This document shows positions 36,501 to 42,572 of a stretch of DNA of 61,584 nucleotides, in pieces. The position numbers and the translations under genes are program-made. The first letter of the stretch is position 1. Every line of letters starts with the position of its first letter. The DNA comes from a virus. The DNA lies in IMG/VR virus record IMGVR_UViG_3300025759_000098, positions 1 to 61,584 of that record, one strand, 5' to 3'. The notes under the pieces were generated by a model, which did not search any database, was not told where the DNA came from, and worked only from the letters and a program-made list of their open reading frames with translations.

Positions 36501-39500
36501 TGTATACATCCAAGCAAGACGCTAACACCAAAATATCTAGCTTTGTAGGAGCAGGAGTAACTACGGCAAGTTTAGGTAATGATACAGATTTAATGAACGT
36601 GTCTAGAGCTAGAATCAAAACCTATATTGATACTAGAGTAGATGAAATTAAAAAAGAATATGCTGGACAAGGTGACGCTGTTATTGGTGGGCAGATAATA
36701 AAAATGTTATCAGAACAAATGGACCAGCACGTTACGGCTGGTAAAGTTTGGGATGGTAGACAACAATTGTTTGCTGCTACGCCTGACTTTGTTTTAAACG
36801 TAGCTTCTAAAATACCAGGTTTAAACTTTGCTATCAAGGTTGCTAAAGATGGTAAAACTGAAATAGATATTAAAACAGCAACTTATGACTCTAATAGTAA
36901 TATAACTAGAAGTTTTGATAATTTATTATCTACAGATACTAGAAGTAAAAGATCAGAAAAATTAAGTCAAAAAGATGTTAGCAAAAGAAAAAGCTCTGTA
37001 TTTACAAAGCTTGATCCTAATTTACCAGGCACAGCTATACAACAACAAAGATTTAAAAATTATCCTCAGTCAGGACCAAGTTTAATAGCAGATTTTATTT
37101 TTGATAAAAACAAAGTTTTAGAAAGAAAACAAGACGCTTTAAATGCACAGTTAGAATTAAACAATTTTGTTAGGTTTGTAGCTAAAGAATACAAAGAAGG
37201 TAGGATGTCGGAAAGAGAATTACAGGTTCACATGGCTACGTTGCTTTCTAATATGAAACCTACTTTAGCAAGAGCAGCTATGCCTAAGTATATAGCTAAA
37301 AGCTTATTGCCTGATGGTTATCAAGAAATGACCAAAAAAGAAATACAAGATTATTTGAAAAACACAGGCGCCGTGTACGAACACATGCAACCTAGAGTTG
37401 GTATGATTATACATTTGTTTAACCAACATATAAATGGCAACGGTGTAACAGACGTGCAGGTTCCTGATTTCTTTTCAAGGTATAACATAGCTATTATACC
37501 TGAAGCTATGGATAAAAAAGCTATAAATGCAGTTGGATTAAGAGAATCTTTAGCCACAGGACAAACAATGACTATGCCAGAGTGGATGAGATACTATAAC
37601 GTTGATACAGAGCAGAAGATGGAACATCTAGATAGTTTAATAGATATTGACACTGGAGTAGAATTAGAGCCTACTGCTCACATAAGTAAAACTAAAGAAA
37701 TATTAAATACTCAACGTAGTGAATCTATAATGTTTAGCAAAGCTGTTAACAATGCTAATGCTATAAACGAAAATACGCCATCAAGAGGTGCTTCTGTATT
37801 TGACTTTGATGAAACATTAATTGATAAAGGTGAAAACATTATTGTTGCTACTAACCCAGAGACAGGTGACAAAGTAGAAATAAGTAGTGGACAATGGCCT
37901 ATACAAGGACCTAAGTATGCGGAGCAAGGTTATAGTTTTGATTTTAGTGATTTTACATTTGTTAAAGGTGGTGTTGAGGGGCCGTTATTACAGAAACTTA
38001 GAAATAGAATAAAAAAGTTTGGACCTGAAAACAACTACGTTTTAACAGCTAGACCAGCTGATGCAGCTCCGCACATACACGAATGGTTAAAGTCAAAAGA
38101 TATAAACATACCATTAGAAAATATTACAGGATTAGGTAACAGTACTGGTGAGGCTAAAGCTTTATGGATGGCTCAAAAGTATTCTGAGGGTTATAATGAC
38201 ATGTATTTTGTAGACGATGCTATGCCTAATGTTGACGCTGTTAAAGACATAATGGATCAGCTAGATATTAAAGGTAAATCTGTTCAAGCTAAAATTAAAT
38301 TTAGTAAAAGAATTAAATCTGAGTTTAGTAACATAATAAATAAAGCTGCGCAACAAGAAATGGATCTTGATTTTAATAGAATCTTAGAACAAACTAAAGG
38401 CGTAAAGGCTGAGTCTAGATTTTCTGATGCACAAGCAAAAGTTAGAGGTAGTAAAAAAGGTAAGTACGCTTTCTTTGTTCCACCATCAGCCGAAGATTTT
38501 AAAGGTTTAATATATAGATTTTTATCTAAGGGTAAAGTTGGTGAACAACAAATGGCTTTCTTTAAAAAGGCTCTGTTTGATCCTTTTGGTAGAGCAACAA
38601 CTTCTATTGATATTCAAAAACAAAAAATACAAAACGAGTATAGACAATTATTAAAACAGTTTCCTGATGTAAAGGCAGATTTAAACGAGGTTATATACAA
38701 CAACTTTACGTTGGGACAAATGATAAGAGTTTACAATTGGAACAAGGCTGGTTTTGAAATACCTGGTTTATCACAAAGAGATTTAAACAATATAGTAAAA
38801 GAAATGGAAGCAGACGCAGAGGCTTTAGCCTTTGCTAATTCACTAGGTATAATAACAAATCAAAACGATGGTTATATAGAACCTGGAGAGTTTTGGTTAG
38901 TAGAAAACATACAAAGTGATTTAAACAAAATTACAAACGAGATAAACAGAGATTTACATCTACAGGAGTTTAAACAAAATAGAGAAAAAATATTTGGCGA
39001 GTGGCAAGGTGATAGACTTGTTGGTCCTAATATGAATAAAATAGAAGCTATATATGGTTCTAATTTTAGAGAGGCTCTTGAAGATATATTGTACCGTATG
39101 GAGTATGGTACTAAAAGAAACAAAGGTAACAATAGACTTGTAAACGCTTTTAACAATTGGGCTAACCAATCAGTTGGTGCAATCATGTTCTTTAACATGA
39201 GGTCAGCTTTACTACAAACTATATCTTCTGTTAACTATTTAAACTGGTCAGACAATAATCCTTTAAAAGCTGGTTTAGCATTAGCTAACTTCCCACAGTT
39301 TTTAAAAGACTTTTCAATGATATTTAACTCTGATATGTTAAAGCAAAGACGTGCTGGTAACCAAAGGGGTATTAATGAAGCTGAACTTGCTCAAGCTGTA
39401 GGTGGTGTTGGTGTGGCTAACAGAGTTAAAGCTATGTTGAACTGGTTACTAACAAAAGGATTTTTACCTACACAAATAGCAGATAGTTTTGCTATTGCTT

Positions 39501-40666
39501 CTGGTGGTGCTACGTTTTTTAGAAACAGAGTTAACAGTTATGTTAAACAAGGTTATACACAAACCGAGGCTGAAACAAAAGCTTTTCAAGATTTTCAAGA
39601 AGTAACTGAGGAGTCACAACAGTCTTCAAGACCTGATATGATTTCACAACAACAAGCTTCACCGCTAGGTAGATATATACTAGCTTTTAAAAATACACCT
39701 ATGCAGTATGCTAGATTAATGAAGAGAGCTTATTTAGATTTAGTAAACGGTAGAGGTGATTACAAAACAAACGTTGGTAAAATTATATATTATGGTGGTA
39801 TACAAAACTTAATATTTAACGGGCTACAAGCAGCGCTAGGTGCTCTTATTGGAGATGATGAAGAAGAAGATAAGAAAACAAATGAACATGTTAGAATTGC
39901 AAATTCAATGGTTGATTCTATTCTTGGTGGTTTAGGTTTTGGAGGTAATGCTGTTATGACTATTAAGAATACTATACTAGAATATAACAAACAAAATAAT
40001 AAAAAGTGGAACTCTGACCATACATATACAATACTTAAGTTAGTAGGTTTTTCTCCTACTGTTGGTAGTAAGTTAAGAAAAGTATACTCAAGTATACAAA
40101 CTGAAAAGTTTAACAAAGATGTTATTAAAGAAATGAGTATGTTGGATATAGATAATCCTAGATGGTCTGCTATAGCAAATCTTGTTTCTGGTATAACTAA
40201 TATACCATTAGACAGGTTGGTTAAAAAAATGGACAACATAGATGCTGCTCTTACTGAAGACATATCTAATATGGAAAGATTTGCTTTGTTAATGGGTTGG
40301 AATACTTGGGATTTAGGTATTGAAGATCAAGATATAATAGCTGTTGAAAACGAAATAAAAGAAAAGAAACAGATAGAGAAAAAAGAAAAAAGAGAAAAAA
40401 AGAAAGAGGAAAACAAAAGAAAAAAAGAAGAAGAAGATAAAGTAAAAGAAGAAGAAAATAAAAAGAAAAAAGACGGTGTTTGTATCGCTATAAGTAAGAA
40501 AGGAACTAGATGTAGAAACAAAGCAGAGTCAGGAGGATACTGTACTGTACATGCTAAAGTAGAGCAAGGCACGAAACAAGTTCAATGTAGTAAGATTAAG
40601 TCTGATGGTGAGAGATGCAAAATGAAAACTAAGGCTAAAAGTGGTTTGTGTTATTATCACGATTAA
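30503..40666 (+). CDS. Giant multidomain virion (polyvalent-type) protein
   Basis: 3387 residues, the largest product here. In order: two N-terminal LY-x-GL repeats (about 6-30 and 36-61); a Lys/Gln/Pro linker; coiled coil (150-210); an Ala/Gly-rich hydrophobic segment (about 806-895); an HEFMH zinc-peptidase motif (1298-1302); unknown domains; a HAD phosphatase-like domain with DFDET (2434-2438), T2515 and DD at 2571-2572; a conserved helical region; a Lys/Glu-rich linker; and two C-terminal Cys/His zinc-knuckle-like repeats (C3327, C3337, C3347, H3350; C3362, C3372, C3383, H3386). FSK motifs at 1460-1463, 1859-1862, 2410-2413 and 2599-2602 mark domain edges. Probably ejected into the cell to act early (inference from polyvalent proteins). 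Confidence 0.82.
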   Translation: MSTEFLYSGLVEDNLTDRSFEDFKNHYSNEGNQKYLYNGLIGDGSFKGSFQDFKNKYFPGTVSTQPQTTTSSRKKSTKTKQPEQPEQQEPTFVNEDFWKTQKYAREDYIRKDGKWYYKNPKSGKEVEISKISPNQKQANSGTIQRYEELEKERKAELEYKKSKLELEQEVLSGKENKTEEDIQKQLELENQLNSLDQQSTSDENKKLLENKKLGSIKMREVTKDITELDDEDSIALLNKQYAEYGFTFRVDEDFEDKVLVTSIYNENGELKQTQEYFTFDQGFFMDDDEANSAEAKRMDNWMRSRAVKGTSAKTLQSTFAEDKTDEQRKEEGSNSISKNIRDDETTKYINNNRSNIPFKLSDFDKDNLPEGLEKIVNDYWDGDIDALLEYMYGHKYTSTIVEGKSSMPVKDRSDKYLKGSKQEQVQYFGGGTMINYDGFNKDTSRKKDIEQGILNYAISQWQKENPGVEFDQKNPEHYGSVKEIQSVAEQEWQNLSKPENEEVMLESDIYKNIIETSAATIKASDIRKNIKDYVEDQDGNAFSRGVSQLMSGEAATKEFDALQEKSKKLLNEKSAIEESITVSDTKLKETLKWFENNDIKAQIEEIRNKKYTTQQEVDAAQDKIETLQNTYNSKIKDYNDAKFEMEQSVIAAKTLQREFVDVIEDREDFEEISKYLNQNYQWGTMTVEALGDAGADLLQSLGTAVEVVANLPGLVNREFARTLLDYGAANPDSAIGGFINSPTVTSGLRGVEKVGDAMTNSRFDDDPTTRSLPQKLHDAIDKFQESNIMNVADPTAFGDIDGWGDFGKWTSTMLASQAPQLAMIIASGGSSALTQSALLTASAAGSKFSGMEEQRDLYLQTGGLYGKDYSFGNMILSSTAVGLAEALSERVTIGQLKNVSKALKRSNLELIEAGAKGVKRGFNKEFIGGYTKHMMNTVFNPKLMLAAGYDRLQEGVSESLATMSENLVDIFNGEDVSIFDNVDQAFVSGTIMSQAINTPVVFNHMAAPFRSVNTQSILDRNTARMDQLLQEIHLYNNNPAKEQELINEYKDLKEESMRVMELDVKRVDAMTEFEKGKLIEVHKNTNRLKKEVNDLQKKLDSGEITQEQANQQYKDLENQFKRIDSQKQQILDKYDVNFINTTYEKTMNSMRQRAKEISDASGASININIQEGNDGTFTQWQIENGGYTVTESDANGNPTRIIMKENTRKGKIKEFKNQLNDPNLTNKERSAIESNLKVLESGVDVGMDINQYNQIMNDSSNYGSFVPKYDNDGNYIGQEIFINKNAAHDGGEFSIAAHEFMHGMLYSTLKGDMRTQNALTNTILNTLEQKGVKVPEGVMNKINSYAQDGTRGEEIMTVLSQAISDGDIKLPKTALGGFKNFFRRYGYNHQGAAIEFDTDQDIINFLKDYTYSMKNNKQNKALTNMFIHGASGKLIEKQQRYRDLRKKYRENAAERNNQAMFSKNVEQVIKSQPDLMSEIDSLVKNADGTPKYKTQNEFINSIDGGEAYNLITNTKKLDGLIQAGIMAQGINTPQAIGEFTRNVKDKLGERLLKNFDPAKNDSLFGWLTGVSGGAGQSIIYRAKGDVMVDYKKQLQTTSADVGVRTDTGETIGTQFEADVDTDVQAFENEIIIPGSNVRVDKNQTDVVFLESVNAKVTKTKIDNIVQDSGINLKGLTYNGTKKMLVQHDGGKPKSKRKPTGPLYGALQSTSNLFGVDPLRIIKEQDLTATQRELARDFIKENTQQLIDMLPEGENRSGDATGVANTVLKEFYVEGERISMAESGSAKGKKRQTKRDNITTQEFIEFFNKPGTKSDGAIRALIVQSATIASNQAIRQNAIEKSTDPFSDIALVGDGKSAVMFSKRNNIPNLKNADKIPNYKRLGAFDARLNEQKRNIFWNRVEQLAGTISANNAVPLRNKQGDIVNEDLSRRSIKEMVTDVYRDVFTQSEINELADSIYDVVSSKSLKYSVEIEGKIKNRTPKLNKDGSYSVEQQGAIVEALYTSKQDANTKISSFVGAGVTTASLGNDTDLMNVSRARIKTYIDTRVDEIKKEYAGQGDAVIGGQIIKMLSEQMDQHVTAGKVWDGRQQLFAATPDFVLNVASKIPGLNFAIKVAKDGKTEIDIKTATYDSNSNITRSFDNLLSTDTRSKRSEKLSQKDVSKRKSSVFTKLDPNLPGTAIQQQRFKNYPQSGPSLIADFIFDKNKVLERKQDALNAQLELNNFVRFVAKEYKEGRMSERELQVHMATLLSNMKPTLARAAMPKYIAKSLLPDGYQEMTKKEIQDYLKNTGAVYEHMQPRVGMIIHLFNQHINGNGVTDVQVPDFFSRYNIAIIPEAMDKKAINAVGLRESLATGQTMTMPEWMRYYNVDTEQKMEHLDSLIDIDTGVELEPTAHISKTKEILNTQRSESIMFSKAVNNANAINENTPSRGASVFDFDETLIDKGENIIVATNPETGDKVEISSGQWPIQGPKYAEQGYSFDFSDFTFVKGGVEGPLLQKLRNRIKKFGPENNYVLTARPADAAPHIHEWLKSKDINIPLENITGLGNSTGEAKALWMAQKYSEGYNDMYFVDDAMPNVDAVKDIMDQLDIKGKSVQAKIKFSKRIKSEFSNIINKAAQQEMDLDFNRILEQTKGVKAESRFSDAQAKVRGSKKGKYAFFVPPSAEDFKGLIYRFLSKGKVGEQQMAFFKKALFDPFGRATTSIDIQKQKIQNEYRQLLKQFPDVKADLNEVIYNNFTLGQMIRVYNWNKAGFEIPGLSQRDLNNIVKEMEADAEALAFANSLGIITNQNDGYIEPGEFWLVENIQSDLNKITNEINRDLHLQEFKQNREKIFGEWQGDRLVGPNMNKIEAIYGSNFREALEDILYRMEYGTKRNKGNNRLVNAFNNWANQSVGAIMFFNMRSALLQTISSVNYLNWSDNNPLKAGLALANFPQFLKDFSMIFNSDMLKQRRAGNQRGINEAELAQAVGGVGVANRVKAMLNWLLTKGFLPTQIADSFAIASGGATFFRNRVNSYVKQGYTQTEAETKAFQDFQEVTEESQQSSRPDMISQQQASPLGRYILAFKNTPMQYARLMKRAYLDLVNGRGDYKTNVGKIIYYGGIQNLIFNGLQAALGALIGDDEEEDKKTNEHVRIANSMVDSILGGLGFGGNAVMTIKNTILEYNKQNNKKWNSDHTYTILKLVGFSPTVGSKLRKVYSSIQTEKFNKDVIKEMSMLDIDNPRWSAIANLVSGITNIPLDRLVKKMDNIDAALTEDISNMERFALLMGWNTWDLGIEDQDIIAVENEIKEKKQIEKKEKREKKKEENKRKKEEEDKVKEEENKKKKDGVCIAISKKGTRCRNKAESGGYCTVHAKVEQGTKQVQCSKIKSDGERCKMKTKAKSGLCYYHD

Positions 40667-40714
40667 AAATAGCGAAAAACAAGTAATCTTATAAAAATAA
40701 AGTACACTTAAAAA

Positions 40715-40993
40715 ATGGCAAAAGAATTAAACGAAGATACTAGCTTTCAAATAAGCATTAAGACACTAGGTGGTATAGCTGCTTTAATAGCTACATTAGT
40801 AGGTATGTGGTTTACTTTGCAGGCAGACATTGCTGAAGCAAAAGAGTTACCAGCACCACCAGACCCTGAGGTTACACGTATGGAGTTTGACATGAAGGAT
40901 CAAATGATACGACAAACTATCATGACTACACAGGACGACGTTAAAGAAATTAAAAAGTCTATTGAAAAAATAGAAGAAAAACTTTACGAATAA
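40715..40993 (+). CDS. Membrane-anchored coiled-coil protein
   Basis: 92 residues. IKTLGGIAALIATLVGMWFT (about residues 15-34) is one membrane helix. A Pro-rich spacer (ELPAPPDPEV) precedes a C-terminal coiled coil (MTTQDDVKEIKKSIEKIEEK). This design, inner-membrane anchor with an exposed coil, occurs in i-spanin-like and accessory lysis proteins, but it lacks further evidence for that. It begins the accessory cassette after the giant protein and overlaps the next gene by one base. Confidence 0.68.
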   Translation: MAKELNEDTSFQISIKTLGGIAALIATLVGMWFTLQADIAEAKELPAPPDPEVTRMEFDMKDQMIRQTIMTTQDDVKEIKKSIEKIEEKLYE

Positions 40994-41331
40994 TGAAAAA
41001 AATTATATTAATAGTATTAATGTTTTTATTTGTAAGTGCTAATAGCCAAAACATTTGCAAGACAGATGTATGTGTAGTTGAGTTTAATGCTGGTTGGAAC
41101 AAAGCTAATAGTGTAGACTGGTTAGATAAGTTAAATGATTGTGGAGTTCAAAGAATAAATATAGACGAAGGTGATTGGCAAAAGAAATATAATATAGTTG
41201 TAGTACCTACAATTATAGTTTTCAACGGTGAAGAAGTAAAACGTTATCAAGCAGATCTTAGTTTTACTATGGCTGTAACAAGAAAAGAAGTACAGGAAGA
41301 AGTTGACGAGATATTAATGGAAGATTTTTAA
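40993..41331 (+). CDS. Exported thioredoxin-fold protein lacking active cysteines
   Basis: 112 residues. MKKIILIVLMFLFVSANSQ is a signal peptide (cleavage probably after Ser18 or nearby). VVEFNAGWNKAN aligns with the thioredoxin VEF-x-A-x-WCxxC segment, but both redox cysteines are absent (N36 and N39). VVVPTIIVFNGEEVKR carries the cis-proline (P72) and strands expected of the fold. Two to three other cysteines (C22, C27, C50) remain. It would fold in the periplasm but not act as a normal disulfide reductase; a binding or chaperone role is likelier. Confidence 0.75.
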   Translation: MKKIILIVLMFLFVSANSQNICKTDVCVVEFNAGWNKANSVDWLDKLNDCGVQRINIDEGDWQKKYNIVVVPTIIVFNGEEVKRYQADLSFTMAVTRKEVQEEVDEILMEDF

Positions 41332-41333
41332 TC

Positions 41334-41723
41334 ATGGCTTACAAACAACCAAATAATCCTTTTGTTAAAACACAGTGTGGTAGACGTTACGCTCCTCTTG
41401 CTGTACAAATAAAAGCAAAGTTTAATTCTCCTTTTGCAAAAGCAGATCCACCTAGAACTATAGGTAAAGGTAAAAATTTTAATCCAGTTTCAGAAGACAA
41501 AGGCGCTACAGGCGCGGCAGCTGGAGGAGGTATGAGTCCAAGAGGAGTAGCTGCATACAAACGTAATAACCCAGATAGTAAATTAAAAACAGCAGTAACA
41601 ACCAAACCTTCAAAGTTAAAACCAGGTAGCAAGGCGGCTAAACGTAGAAAATCGTTTTGTGCTAGATCAAAAAGCTGGACTAGTGAAAGAGGTAAAGCAG
41701 CAAGAAGAAGATGGAACTGTTAA
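41334..41723 (+). CDS. Small basic Cys-containing protein
   Basis: 129 residues, strongly basic. The start MAYKQPNNPFVKTQCGRRYA and KFNSPFAKADP (a variant of the SP-x-K module) link it to the tagged family. The C-terminus KRRKSFCARSKSWTSERGKA followed by ARRRWNC is a short conserved motif found in phage and giant virus basic proteins, I believe. Cysteines at the two ends of that motif could bind a metal. Likely nucleic-acid-associated and virion-packaged; function unknown. Confidence 0.75.
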   Translation: MAYKQPNNPFVKTQCGRRYAPLAVQIKAKFNSPFAKADPPRTIGKGKNFNPVSEDKGATGAAAGGGMSPRGVAAYKRNNPDSKLKTAVTTKPSKLKPGSKAAKRRKSFCARSKSWTSERGKAARRRWNC

Positions 41724-41754
41724 GTAATATGTACAACTATATAAAAAATAAGAT

Positions 41755-41925
41755 ATGAGAAACGCACCATTAAAAGCATTTGCATCACCTGTTAAAGGTA
41801 AGAAAGATGCATGCTATCATAAAGTAAAAGCAAGTGCCGATGTGTGGCCTAGTGCTTATGCCTCAGGTAGACTTGTACAGTGTAGAAAAGTTGGCGCTGC
41901 TAACTATGGTAAAAGTAAAAAGTAA
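41755..41925 (+). CDS. 56-residue basic peptide, YKVK-WPSAYAS type
   Basis: 56 residues, starting MRNAPLKAFASPVKGKK and continuing with DACYHKVKASADVWPSAYAS and RLVQCRKVGAANYGKSKK. The KDAC-x-KVK ... WPSAYASG-x-LV-x-CRK-x-GA signature is a short motif I recall from many marine phages and large viruses. It has a SPVK module like the tagged proteins. Start chosen at the only ATG in frame; the stop overlaps the next gene's ATG by one base, which supports a real coding gene. Confidence 0.74.
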   Translation: MRNAPLKAFASPVKGKKDACYHKVKASADVWPSAYASGRLVQCRKVGAANYGKSKK

Positions 41926-42572
41926 TGGCTTACGATATTAAATCTAAGTTTAAAGCTAACAGTCCTCTTCCTTGTTGGAAAGGTTATGAACGTGTACCTG
42001 GTACAAGGCCAGGCGCAAAGGGTAGTTGTCGTAAATCTTCACCTACTAAACATGGTTCACTCGAAGACTTTCAGCGTGGAAGAAACGGTCACAACCCAGA
42101 CACTATGTCAGCAAAGCACGAAGACTTTCATTTGAAACAATCTAAGAGCTCACCTAATAAAACTATGGGTTACGAGGTTAAAATAGAAAAAGGTAAGGTT
42201 GTTAGTGAGAAAGAAAGACCTCACAATAATTTTAAACCAGGTAGAGAAGGTGAAAGTCAACACGAAGCTTATCATAATAGATTTCCAGAAAAACCTTTTA
42301 CAGACGCAGAAGGTAGACCTTTAAAACAACAGAAAGGTGGTGGTACTAAAAAAGTATGTTTACCCAAAGCAAAAGTAAACGCAATGAGTGAGTCTAAAAG
42401 AAAGTCGTTAGCTAGCGCTAAAAGCAAAGCTGGTTCTAAAGGTGAGTACAAAAGACCATCGAGTACTAATGTAAAAGGTGCTCGTAAAAAAGGAGCTACA
42501 CTAAAAGACTGGTTTGAAAAAGAAAACTGGGTACAAGTTGGTAACCCAAGTAAAAAATGTGGAGAAGCATGA
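41925..42572 (+). CDS. Basic protein with PCWKGYER motif and tag-like SP modules
   Basis: 215 residues, Lys/Ser/Gly-rich. Near the start SKFKANSPLPCWKGYERVPG carries a conserved PCWKGYE-x-VPGT ... GSCRK unit, followed by SSPTKHGSLEDF (tag-family SP-x-KHG). The C-terminal half has KKVCLPKAKVNAMSESKRKS and KGATLKDWFEKENWVQV, a motif typical of basic phage packaging-type proteins. Four cysteines in two pairs could bind zinc. Function not known, probably virion-associated and DNA-binding. Its stop overlaps the next start as ATGA. Confidence 0.76.
   Translation: MAYDIKSKFKANSPLPCWKGYERVPGTRPGAKGSCRKSSPTKHGSLEDFQRGRNGHNPDTMSAKHEDFHLKQSKSSPNKTMGYEVKIEKGKVVSEKERPHNNFKPGREGESQHEAYHNRFPEKPFTDAEGRPLKQQKGGGTKKVCLPKAKVNAMSESKRKSLASAKSKAGSKGEYKRPSSTNVKGARKKGATLKDWFEKENWVQVGNPSKKCGEA

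Noticed and set aside
37790-37820. DFDET as an RNA polymerase catalytic motif
   Set aside because: Followed by LTARP and FVDDAMPN, the HAD motif order; no polymerase-like surrounding.
39790-40263. 157-residue minus-strand open frame
   Set aside because: Antisense shadow of the conserved C-terminal domain of the giant protein; no motif of its own.
42557-42568. Upstream ATG start for the secreted adhesin
   Set aside because: It adds MWRS before the signal peptide; the ATG at 42569 gives a cleaner signal and an ATGA overlap.
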